Source of the DNA: CAZNFR01 sp964572225
GTDB lineage: Bacteria; Bacteroidota; Bacteroidia; Bacteroidales; GCA-2748055
Direction: 5' to 3'
NCBI GenBank assembly: GCA_964572225.1
Contig: CAZNFR010000152.1
Span: 1 to 5,011, forward strand
Length of the DNA stretch: 5,011 nucleotides
The first letter of the stretch is position 1. The number at the start of each line of letters is the position of its first letter. The notes beneath the pieces were generated by a model, which was not told the DNA's origin, did no database searches, and saw nothing but the letters and a program-made list of their open reading frames with translations. This document shows positions 1 through 5,011 of this stretch, in pieces. The position numbers and the translations under genes are program-made.

Positions 1-56
1 CCGTTGGGTTCAACGTTAACAACTTTCTTTCTTGACGTTCCTGTCTTTTTAGCCCT
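1..56 (-). CDS. rpsK: 30S ribosomal protein S11, N-terminal fragment (runs off window; start codon abnormal)
   Basis: S11 is a small-subunit protein of the platform that binds 16S rRNA near the E site. About 18 codons are visible, reading (R)AKKTGTSRKKVVNVEPN, which resembles the basic N-terminal tail of Bacteroidota S11 (usually MAKKT...). Position directly after rpsM is where rpsK is expected. The codon that aligns with the usual initiator Met is AGG (bases 56-54) instead of ATG. Upstream in the same frame the codons are TAT TAT ACG and then the rpsM stop TAA, so there is no ATG, GTG or TTG in the visible frame. I set the start at the AGG by homology; a non-standard ACG start at 59-57 or a start beyond the left edge are alternatives. 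The identity is well supported by context and tail composition, but the conserved S11 core lies outside the window, so intactness cannot be judged. Confidence 0.8.
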
Positions 57-65
57 CGTATAATA

Positions 66-443
66 TTATTTAGTTGCTTTCTTTTTATTAGCCACGGTCT
101 TTTTACGGCCTTTCCGGGTCCGTGCATTGTTCTTGGTGCTCTGTCCGCGTACAGGAAGACCTGAACGGTGACGTATCCCACGGTAACTACCTATGTCCAT
201 CAATCGTTTGATGTTCATCTGGACACCGGATCTTAATTCTCCTTCTACTGTATACTCTTCATTGATAACTTTACGGATCTTACCAATCTGGTCATCATTC
301 CAATCCTGGACCTTTGTGTTTCCATCCACGCCGGCTTTTTTAAGAATAGTCTTGGCAGCGCTTCTGCCAATTCCGGTAATGTAGGTAAGACCTATTTCGC
401 CTCTTTTGTTTTTCGGCAGGTCAACTCCAACGATTCTAGCCAT
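66..443 (-). CDS. rpsM: 30S ribosomal protein S13
   Basis: S13 sits in the head of the small subunit. It contacts S19 and 16S rRNA, forms intersubunit bridges with the large subunit, and its C-terminal tail approaches the P-site tRNA. The 125 residues are full length for the family. The N-terminus MARIVGVDLPKNKRGEIGLT and the helix-hairpin-helix-like stretch YITGIGRSAAKTIL (about residues 21-34) are typical. The family signature RGIRHRSGLPVRGQ lies at residues 88-101. A lysine/arginine-rich tail (about 102-125) follows, in the form seen in Bacteroidia. The ATG at 443-441 gives the standard N-terminus, and no Shine-Dalgarno motif precedes it. It lies 33 bases after rpmJ. Its TAA stop is in the same frame as the rpsK codons that follow, with no other stop between them. 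Confidence 0.98.
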   Translation of the reverse strand: MARIVGVDLPKNKRGEIGLTYITGIGRSAAKTILKKAGVDGNTKVQDWNDDQIGKIRKVINEEYTVEGELRSGVQMNIKRLMDIGSYRGIRHRSGLPVRGQSTKNNARTRKGRKKTVANKKKATK

Positions 444-476
444 AGTATTGTATATTTTATAATCTTGGTTTCTAAA

Positions 477-593
477 TTAACCCTGACGTTGTTTAAACTT
501 CGGGGTTTTCTTGTTAATCACATAAAGCCGGCCTTTTCTCCGAACGATTTTACATTCGGCGCTACGCTTTTTTACGGATGCTCTTACTTTCAT
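477..593 (-). CDS. rpmJ: 50S ribosomal protein L36, zinc-ligand-poor (C-minus) form
   Basis: L36 is the smallest large-subunit protein and binds 23S rRNA near the base of the L7/L12 stalk region. Reading from the ATG at 593-591 gives 38 residues, the standard length. It begins MKVRASVKKRSAECKIVRRK and ends with the near-invariant PKFKQRQG before TAA. In zinc-binding L36 the metal is held by Cys11, Cys14, Cys27 and His33 (E. coli numbering). Here these positions are Ser11, Cys14, Asn27 and Phe33, so three of the four ligands are absent and zinc binding is not expected. This form is known in Bacteroidota, so it does not suggest decay. The gene lies between infA and rpsM, its usual place, and follows the largest gap in the window. 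Confidence 0.97.
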   Translation of the reverse strand: MKVRASVKKRSAECKIVRRKGRLYVINKKTPKFKQRQG

Positions 594-698
594 ATCACTC
601 GTTTGTTATTTTATACTTTACTGATCTTTTGAATTTATTAATAAAAACTGCTGTTTTCGTTTCTCTATCCTCCGGATCTTTAACGATAAATGTTCTAT
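594..698 (-). other. Intergenic gap between infA and rpmJ (105 bases, AT-rich)
   Basis: This is the longest stretch without a gene here; all other gaps are 7 to 33 bases. Read on the minus strand it contains CCGGAGGATAG (around 675-665), which looks like a Shine-Dalgarno site but has no ATG, GTG or TTG close behind it. It also contains the 12-base palindrome TTTATTAATAAA (634-645) in an AT-rich context. I find no convincing copy of the Bacteroidota promoter (a -7 box of the TAnnTTTG type with a TTG-like -33 box), no strong hairpin followed by a T-run, and no small open reading frame. It could hold a leader or processing site for the downstream rpmJ-rpsM-rpsK genes, but the sequence alone does not show that. 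Confidence 0.4.
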
Positions 699-917
699 TT
701 ATTTATACCTGAACGATATTCTTCCTTTGGTCAAATCATAGGGTGACATTTCAACCTTAACCCTGTCGCCGGGTAGCAGCTTAATATAATGCATTCGCAT
801 TTTACCAGAGATATGGGCTGTGATCACATGTCCATTCTCAAGTTCAACCCGGAACATTGCATTTGATAAAGCTTCAGTTATAACGCCATCTTGTTCGATG
901 GAAGGTTGTTTTGCCAT
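699..917 (-). CDS. infA: Translation initiation factor IF-1
   Basis: IF-1 binds the A site of the 30S subunit during initiation, together with IF-2 and IF-3, and keeps elongator tRNA out. The 72 residues match the family length exactly. The protein is a single S1-like OB-fold domain. Landmarks are the N-terminal MAKQPSIEQDGVITEALSNA, the central FRVELENGHVITAHISGKMR, and the C-terminal HYIKLLPGDRVKVEMSPYDL followed by TKGRISFRYK. The start at 917-915 gives the standard MAK N-terminus. Only 10 bases separate it from the map stop, which suggests cotranscription and perhaps translational coupling; no Shine-Dalgarno motif is visible. Its place between map and rpmJ is the usual one. Confidence 0.98.
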   Translation of the reverse strand: MAKQPSIEQDGVITEALSNAMFRVELENGHVITAHISGKMRMHYIKLLPGDRVKVEMSPYDLTKGRISFRYK

Positions 918-927
918 AATTCACTAT

Positions 928-1698
928 TTATTTTAAAACTTCCTCAATATATTTAAAGGTCGACAGCAAATCGGGTTTCCCATTTTCCACGGCCACTGCC
1001 AGTTCAAAATGAGCGGAGGGCTGGTTGTCTGAGGTTCGGATGGTCCATCCGTCAGCTTCCTGGACAATGTGTCGTTTCCCCATGTTCACCATGGGTTCGA
1101 TGCAGATGACCAAACCCTTGTTCAGTTTTGCTCCGGTCCCTCTTTTCCCGTAATTGGGAACTTCCGGTTCTTCGTGCAGATCTCTTCCGATTCCATGTCC
1201 TACAAGTTCTCTTACTACGCTAAATCCGGAGTCTTCACAAATTTTTTGGATGGTGTATCCAATATCACCGATCCGATTCCCTGCCACTGCCTGTTCAACC
1301 CCTTTATACAGGGCATTTTTGGTGGTTTCCAGCAGTTGTCTGACTTCGGTACTAACTTCTCCCACTGCAAAACTGTAGGCTGTATCACCGATATATCCGT
1401 CCATTCGCACTCCACAATCAACGGAAATGATGTCACCGTCCCTGAGCTCATACCCTGAAGGTATACCGTGAACAACCTGAGAATTTACAGAAGTACAGAG
1501 CGTCTTCGGATAACCGTTAAAACCCAAAAATGCAGGTTCCGCACCATTATCATTAATATACTCATTCGCAATCTTATCCAGACGGTCTGTTGAGATCCCG
1601 GGTTTTACATAACCGGCAATCACTGCCAGTGTCCTGGATACTAATTGATTACTTGCTCTTAACTTCTCTATTTCCTCTACTGTCTTGTATTTTATCAT
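928..1698 (-). CDS. map: Type I methionine aminopeptidase
   Basis: This cytosolic metalloenzyme removes the initiator methionine from new proteins when the second residue is small; several ribosomal proteins encoded here begin Met-Ala or Met-Ser. The pita-bread fold carries the five metal ligands of the family. Counting from the ATG at 1698-1696 (256 residues), these are Asp94 (SVDCG), Asp105 (GDTAYS), His168 (GHGIG), Glu201 (IEPM) and Glu232 (HFELAV). Substrate-binding histidines are His78 (VVHGIP) and His175 (LHEEPEVPNYG). There is no N-terminal SH3/zinc extension, so it is the short type I (1a-like) form. A TTG one codon upstream (1701-1699) could extend it by one residue, but the ATG gives the usual short start (MIKYKTVEEIEKLR). 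After the last ligand the common Glu-His-Thr is Glu-Leu-Ala, which is not catalytic. A weak purine run (AGGAAAG) lies about 10 bases upstream of the start. Confidence 0.97.
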   Translation of the reverse strand: MIKYKTVEEIEKLRASNQLVSRTLAVIAGYVKPGISTDRLDKIANEYINDNGAEPAFLGFNGYPKTLCTSVNSQVVHGIPSGYELRDGDIISVDCGVRMDGYIGDTAYSFAVGEVSTEVRQLLETTKNALYKGVEQAVAGNRIGDIGYTIQKICEDSGFSVVRELVGHGIGRDLHEEPEVPNYGKRGTGAKLNKGLVICIEPMVNMGKRHIVQEADGWTIRTSDNQPSAHFELAVAVENGKPDLLSTFKYIEEVLK

Positions 1699-1725
1699 CA
1701 AAGAACTTCTTTCCTGTATTCAGGT

Positions 1726-3051
1726 CTAAATTGCGGCTGCACTCCCAGTGCGGCCTTTTATCCTTCCGGATTTCATAAGTCCGTCATAATGGCGCATAAG
1801 CAGGTGGCTTTCAATTTGCTGAAGGGTATCAAGAACCACTCCGACCAGAATGAGCAGGGAGGTCCCTCCATAGAACTGGGCAAACTGATTATTGACTCCT
1901 GCAATCATTGCGAAAGCCGGTAGAATTGCCACCAGGGCCAGGAATATTGATCCGGGCAGGGTTATTCTTGACATTACGGTATCAAGAAATTCCACTGTTT
2001 TCCTTCCCGGTTTCACTCCGGGTATAAATCCGCCATTCTTCTTCATATCTTCTGCCATCTGTACCGGATTAATGGTAATAGCCGTATAGAAATAGGTGAA
2101 TAATATGATCAATACGGCGAGGGTAAAGTTGTACCAGAATCCCTGGAAGTTTGAAAAAGCTGCCAGGAAACCTGAAAAACTGTCGGTATTGGAAAAGCCG
2201 GCAATGGTAATGGGAATAACCACAATAGCCTGGGCAAAGATAATGGGCATTACCCCTGCAGCGTTTACTTTAAGTGGAATATACTGTCTTACACCACCAT
2301 ATTGCTTGTTTCCAACTATTCTTTTCGCGTATTGTACAGGGATTCTTCTTGTACCCTGAACCAGCAGGATGGTTAGCATAAAAATAAAGAACAACACCAC
2401 AATTTCGAGCAGAAATGCAACCAGTCCGCCCTGTTCGAGCCTTCCGCTGAACTCGGCCACAACCCCAAACGGGAGTTGAGCAATAATACCTATCATTATA
2501 ATAAGTGAGATCCCATTCCCAATTCCTTTATCGGTAATCCTTTCACCCAGCCACATCACGAACATGGTACCTGCTGTAAGGATTATAACCGCTGATATAC
2601 TGGAGAATCCGGGGGCAAATGCCTCAGGAACCTGTACTCTGAGGTTTGCAATATAGCTGGGTCCCTGAAGGAGAAGGATAGCTACGGTAAGATATCGTGT
2701 AATTTGATTGATCTTTCTTCTTCCACTTTCACCTTCCTTTTGCAGTCTCTGGAAATAAGGCACTGCGATTCCGAGGAGCTGAATAATGATGCTGGCAGAA
2801 ATATAAGGCATGATACCCAATCCGAACACAGAAGCATTCGAAAAAGCACCGCCACTGAACATATCAAGCAGTCCCATAACGCCGGAAGCGGTCTGGTCTT
2901 TTAGCCCTTGAAGTGCTGTAGGATCGATTCCGGGGAGCACTACTTTGGTACCAAGGCGATAGATCAGGAGAATACCCAGGGTATATAGGATCCTGGCTCT
3001 CAGATCTTCGATCTTGTATATGTTTTTCAGAGTTTCAAAAAAGGACCTCAT
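1726..3051 (-). CDS. secY: Protein translocase subunit SecY
   Basis: SecY is the pore subunit of the SecYEG channel in the inner membrane. It takes unfolded proteins from SecA or directly from ribosomes and passes them across or sideways into the membrane. The 441 residues match the family. About ten hydrophobic helices are readable, near residues 18-36, 74-96, 117-138, 151-168, 178-195, 209-232, 263-285, 308-328, 366-386 and 397-413. The first SecY signature spans 74-93 (SVFGLGIMPYISASIIIQLL), after the plug region (about 58-72). The second includes WLGERITDKGIGNGIS near 167-182. Basic cytosolic loops used for SecA and ribosome docking are visible at 234-256 and 337-358. In the latter, the arginine of the IPG-x-RPG motif important in E. 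coli is Lys347 (IPGVKPG), a conservative change. The ATG at 3051 gives a typical N-terminus; the stop is TAG. It sits 20 bases after rplO and 27 before map. Confidence 0.98.
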   Translation of the reverse strand: MRSFFETLKNIYKIEDLRARILYTLGILLIYRLGTKVVLPGIDPTALQGLKDQTASGVMGLLDMFSGGAFSNASVFGLGIMPYISASIIIQLLGIAVPYFQRLQKEGESGRRKINQITRYLTVAILLLQGPSYIANLRVQVPEAFAPGFSSISAVIILTAGTMFVMWLGERITDKGIGNGISLIIMIGIIAQLPFGVVAEFSGRLEQGGLVAFLLEIVVLFFIFMLTILLVQGTRRIPVQYAKRIVGNKQYGGVRQYIPLKVNAAGVMPIIFAQAIVVIPITIAGFSNTDSFSGFLAAFSNFQGFWYNFTLAVLIILFTYFYTAITINPVQMAEDMKKNGGFIPGVKPGRKTVEFLDTVMSRITLPGSIFLALVAILPAFAMIAGVNNQFAQFYGGTSLLILVGVVLDTLQQIESHLLMRHYDGLMKSGRIKGRTGSAAAI

Positions 3052-3071
3052 GCGATTCGTTTCTTTATCGG

Positions 3072-3521
3072 TTAACTTATTATTTCTGCTTTCCCTTCGG
3101 CGCCTTCAATAATCTCTTTTGCTTTTGCGGAGAATGCGTGGGCTTTAACATTGACTTTGGCTTTCAGTTCGCCGTTACCCAGGATTTTCACCAGATCGTT
3201 CTTTCCAACGAGGCCGGATTCTCTGAGGATTTCAACATCAATATCGGTAATATTCTTTTTATCAACAAGATCCTGAAGGACGCTGATATTTATCGCCTTA
3301 TATTCTTTTCGGTTGATATTCTTGAACCCAAATTTGGGAACCCTTCTCTGCAAGGGCATTTGTCCGCCTTCAAATCCGATCTTACGGGAATAGCCGGATC
3401 TGGACTGAGCGCCTTTATGTCCGCGGGAGGCAGTTCCGCCTGAGCCGCTTCCTTCTCCGCGTCCTAATCTCTTTTTTGACTTGGTTGATCCTTTTGCCGG
3501 TTTTAAGTTACTTAAGTCCAT
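3072..3521 (-). CDS. rplO: 50S ribosomal protein L15
   Basis: L15 is a large-subunit protein that threads a long, flexible N-terminal arm through 23S rRNA and helps late assembly. The 149 residues are full length. The arm is rich in Gly, Arg, Lys and Ser (about residues 1-65), with the typical KRLGRGEGSGSGG and SRGHKGAQSRSG patterns and then FEGGQMPLQRRVPKFGF (about 50-66). The globular C-terminal domain carries the family signature from about 112 to 143 (KILGNGELKAKVNVKAHAFS and onward). The ATG at 3521-3519 gives the standard MDLSNLKPAKGS start. It lies between rpmD and secY, the conserved spc operon order, with a 22-base gap on the rpmD side. Confidence 0.98.
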   Translation of the reverse strand: MDLSNLKPAKGSTKSKKRLGRGEGSGSGGTASRGHKGAQSRSGYSRKIGFEGGQMPLQRRVPKFGFKNINRKEYKAINISVLQDLVDKKNITDIDVEILRESGLVGKNDLVKILGNGELKAKVNVKAHAFSAKAKEIIEGAEGKAEIIS

Positions 3522-3543
3522 TTCGATAAGAATAATTCAGTTA

Positions 3544-3729
3544 TTACTTTCCAATTTCTTCCACCTTTAGCAGGTGGGATATTTTATCGACCATACCCTT
3601 AATTTGTGGGGTATTTTCAACTTCAACACTACCATTCATCTTTTTTATTCCCAGGGCTTCGAGGGTTTTCTTTTGTCTCTGGGTGCTTCCTATTTTACTT
3701 TTTATCTGGGTGATCCTGATTTTTGCCAT
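3544..3729 (-). CDS. rpmD: 50S ribosomal protein L30
   Basis: L30 is a small large-subunit protein of the ferredoxin-like fold that binds 23S rRNA. From the ATG at 3729-3727 it has 61 residues, close to the usual 59-60. It starts MAKIRITQIKSKIG, followed by the family core STQRQKKTLEALGIKKMNGS and VEVENTPQIKGMVDKI. An upstream in-frame ATG at 3750 would add seven residues (MVNQINV) and overlap the end of rpsE; I reject it because family members begin directly with MAKI/MAK and the internal start leaves a clean 13-base gap. The gene ends with two stop codons in tandem (TAATAA, 3546-3541). L30 is missing from some bacterial lineages but is present and intact here. Confidence 0.96.
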   Translation of the reverse strand: MAKIRITQIKSKIGSTQRQKKTLEALGIKKMNGSVEVENTPQIKGMVDKISHLLKVEEIGK

Positions 3730-3742
3730 GACGTTGATCTGA

Positions 3743-4258
3743 TTAACCATTAAATACTTTTTCGACGGAAACTCCGCGTGATTCGGCTACGGTTGCAGGA
3801 TCCCTGAGTTCGAGCAGGGCGCTGAATGTAGCTTTAACAAGGTTATGGGGGTTTGAAGAACCTTTGGATTTTGCCAGTACATCTGTGATCCCCACGCTTT
3901 CCAGCACTGCACGCATAGCACCACCGGCTTTTACACCCGTACCACTGGAAGCAGGTTTCAGAAATACGGAGGCACCTCCATACTTAGCCAGCTGTTCGTG
4001 AGGGATGGTTCCCTTAAAGACCGGAACACGGATTAGGTTTTTCTTTGCATCTTCAACTCCTTTGGCGATGGCTGTGGTTACCTCATTGGCTTTTCCCAGA
4101 CCATAGCCTACAATTCCATCCTCGTTTCCAACCACAACGATGGCTGAGAAACTGAATGTCCTACCCCCTTTGGTTACTTTGGTAACCCTTTGGATACTAA
4201 CGAGCCTGTCCTTTAATTCAAGATCGGTGGTTTTAATTTTCCTGATACTTGTTGACAT
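3743..4258 (-). CDS. rpsE: 30S ribosomal protein S5
   Basis: S5 lies at the mRNA entry side of the small subunit near S4 and helps decoding accuracy and mRNA unwinding. The 171 residues are full length. The N-terminal double-stranded-RNA-binding-like domain spans about residues 15-80 and contains the S5 signature region (GRTFSFSAIVVVGNEDGIVG then YGLGKANEVTTAIAKG). The loop VTKVTKGGRTFSF (about 25-37) is the stretch where spectinomycin-resistance changes map in other bacteria, and it looks wild type. The C-terminal domain (about 90-165) has KPASSGTGVKAGGAMRAVLE and SKGSSNPHNLVKATFSAL. The ATG at 4258-4256 leaves only 7 bases (AGAAATT) after the rplR stop, so translational coupling is plausible. 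Confidence 0.98.
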   Translation of the reverse strand: MSTSIRKIKTTDLELKDRLVSIQRVTKVTKGGRTFSFSAIVVVGNEDGIVGYGLGKANEVTTAIAKGVEDAKKNLIRVPVFKGTIPHEQLAKYGGASVFLKPASSGTGVKAGGAMRAVLESVGITDVLAKSKGSSNPHNLVKATFSALLELRDPATVAESRGVSVEKVFNG

Positions 4259-4265
4259 AATTTCT

Positions 4266-4625
4266 TTATAGTTTTAAACCGCTTTTCCTGGCTGCATCGG
4301 CCAATTCCTTAATTCTTCCGTGATACAGATAACCATTACGGTCAAATTTAACTTCCTTAATCCCCTGTTCGATCGCTTTTTCAGCTAACAATTTACCCAC
4401 GGATCTTGCCTGGTCTTTTTTATCCTTCAGTTCAGACTCACTCACTGCTTTTTCTTTTGAAGAAGCGGAAACGAGTGTTTTACCGGTGCGATCGTCAATA
4501 AGCTGAACATAGATCTGCTTATTACTTCTGAATACGGACATTCTGGGCATATCGGAGGAACCGCTTATTCTGCCTCTGATCCTTTTCTTTATCCGTGAAC
4601 GTCTTTCTAACTTTGTTAAAGCCAT
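4266..4625 (-). CDS. rplR: 50S ribosomal protein L18
   Basis: L18 binds 5S rRNA and, with L5 and L25-type proteins, anchors it in the central protuberance of the large subunit. The 119 residues match the family. The basic N-terminal region (residues 1-20, KLERRSRIKKRIRGRISGSS) is typical of the RNA-binding tail. It is followed by the conserved PRMSVFRSNKQIYVQLIDD (about 27-45) and the C-terminal VKFDRNGYLYHGRIKELADA with ARKSGLKL at the end. The ATG at 4625-4623 gives the standard MALTKLERR start. The bases just before it read TCAGGAAA, a short purine run that is one of the few Shine-Dalgarno-like contexts in this window. It follows rplF by 25 bases. Confidence 0.98.
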   Translation of the reverse strand: MALTKLERRSRIKKRIRGRISGSSDMPRMSVFRSNKQIYVQLIDDRTGKTLVSASSKEKAVSESELKDKKDQARSVGKLLAEKAIEQGIKEVKFDRNGYLYHGRIKELADAARKSGLKL

Positions 4626-4650
4626 TTTCCTGATTATTTACAATAGAGCA

Positions 4651-5011
4651 TTATACACTAGCTGTTTTTCCTGCTTTGCGGCGGATCTCTTCTCCCTGGA
4701 AGCGAATACCTTTACCCTTGTAGGGTTCTGGTGGTCTGAAGGATCTTACCTTCGCCACAACCTGTCCCAGTAATTGTTTATCTACGCTGGACAAGGTAAC
4801 AATTGGATTACTTCTTCTTTCGGTTTTGGCTTCCACCGATACTTCTTTGGGAAGTAAAAAATGAATATCGTGTGAATATCCCAGTGAAAGTTCCAGGATC
4901 TGCCCTTTGGCTTCAGCCCTGTAACCAACACCAACCAATTCGAGGTTTACCGAATAGCCCTCGGATACCCCTTTTACCATATTAAAGAGAAGTGACCGGT
5001 AAAGACCGTGC
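4651..5011 (-). CDS. rplF: 50S ribosomal protein L6, C-terminal part (5' end outside window)
   Basis: L6 binds 23S rRNA near the sarcin-ricin loop and the base of the L7/L12 stalk, close to the GTPase centre. The window holds 119 residues and the TAA stop. The frame stays open to the right edge, where it reads HGLYRSLLFNMVKGVSEGY, matching the family segment between the two similar L6 domains. The visible part is the end of the first domain and the whole second domain: VNLELVGVGYRAEAKGQILE, LSLGYSHDIHFLLP, the QLLGQVVAKVRSFR stretch and the L6 signature PEPYKGKGIRF, with a basic tail. The Met at 4980 is internal, not the start. The full protein should be about 180 residues, so roughly a third lies beyond position 5011. 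Confidence 0.98.
   Translation of the reverse strand, partial: HGLYRSLLFNMVKGVSEGYSVNLELVGVGYRAEAKGQILELSLGYSHDIHFLLPKEVSVEAKTERRSNPIVTLSSVDKQLLGQVVAKVRSFRPPEPYKGKGIRFQGEEIRRKAGKTASV

Larger units (their letters stand above)
1..5011 (-). other. spc operon joined to the start of the alpha operon (single transcription unit likely)
   Basis: Eleven genes lie head to tail on the minus strand: rplF, rplR, rpsE, rpmD, rplO, secY, map, infA, rpmJ, rpsM, rpsK. Gaps measured here are 25, 7, 13, 22, 20, 27, 10, 105, 33 and about 9 bases. No clear internal terminator or promoter was recognised. In E. coli, S8 represses the spc operon and S4 the alpha operon; neither gene nor its known target site falls inside this window, so the regulation here is not visible. 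The order matches Bacteroidota, and adk, which separates secY and map in Bacillus, is absent. Confidence 0.85.

Noticed and set aside
66..443. S13 tail reads VRGQSTKNNART where many bacteria have GQRTKTNART (Arg to Ser at residue 102), next to the damaged rpsK start, suggesting a locally error-prone sequence.
   Set aside because: The GQSTKNNARTRKGRKK form is, as far as I recall, the normal one in Bacteroidia, so it is a lineage trait and not an error.
665..698. Possible hidden small gene behind the GGAGGAT motif in the infA-rpmJ gap.
   Set aside because: No ATG, GTG or TTG follows at a usable distance, and no open frame of meaningful length fits before rpmJ.
594..698. Bacteroidota-type promoter (TAnnTTTG with upstream TTG) for rpmJ-rpsM-rpsK.
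   Set aside because: The best match, TAAATTCA near the palindrome, lacks the TTTG end and has no good -33 partner; AT-rich sequence gives such partial matches by chance.
1069..1458. Plus-strand open frame of 129 codons inside map, and other plus-strand frames of 60 to 101 codons.
   Set aside because: They lie wholly or largely opposite strongly conserved genes and show no recognisable protein features; they are antisense shadows.
1700..1712. Inverted repeat AAAGAA-G-TTCTTT just upstream of the map start, as a possible operator or hairpin.
   Set aside because: A one-base centre cannot form an RNA loop, the arms are low complexity, and nothing else supports a regulatory site.
3727..3750. Longer rpmD start (MVNQINV...) overlapping the end of rpsE.
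   Set aside because: L30 proteins begin directly at MAKI/MAK and the extra seven residues match nothing in the family.
1..5011. A novel or undescribed system such as a defence island, mobile element, repeat array or riboswitch.
   Set aside because: Nearly every base is accounted for by universally conserved translation and secretion genes in their standard order, and no accessory content is visible.

Overview
The window is one continuous stretch of the conserved ribosomal protein gene cluster (the spc operon running into the alpha operon). Every gene is on the minus strand, so transcription runs from position 5011 towards position 1. The gene order in the transcribed direction is rplF (5' end cut off by the window), rplR, rpsE, rpmD, rplO, secY, map, infA, rpmJ, rpsM and the first codons of rpsK. 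There are no mobile elements, RNA genes, CRISPR arrays or accessory genes, and open frames on the plus strand are shadows of these genes.

The organism is most likely a member of the Bacteroidota, probably class Bacteroidia. The secY-map-infA-rpmJ-rpsM-rpsK order without adk between secY and map fits that phylum. So do the S13 tail (GQSTKNNARTRKGRKK...ANKKKATK), a zinc-ligand-poor L36, and the general lack of Shine-Dalgarno motifs before the start codons. This placement rests on recalled family patterns, not on a search.

Layout in the transcribed direction: 5011-3544 encodes L6 (partial), L18, S5 and L30, and 3521-3072 encodes L15. Positions 3051-1726 encode the SecY translocon pore, 1698-928 methionine aminopeptidase and 917-699 initiation factor IF-1. 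After a 105-base gap, the largest in the window, come L36 (593-477), S13 (443-66) and the N-terminus of S11 (from about 56 to the window edge). Gaps are otherwise 7 to 33 bases, consistent with one polycistronic transcript. Together the genes supply both ribosomal subunits, an initiation factor, the enzyme that trims initiator methionine, and the channel through which ribosomes deliver membrane and secreted proteins.

The one real anomaly is at the left edge. The rpsK reading frame is clearly present, but where its ATG is expected the sequence reads AGG, and no ATG, GTG or TTG lies between the in-frame rpsM stop and the window end. This may be a base error, a strain mutation or a non-standard start. 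Otherwise the window is ordinary core-genome sequence and I see no undescribed system in it.
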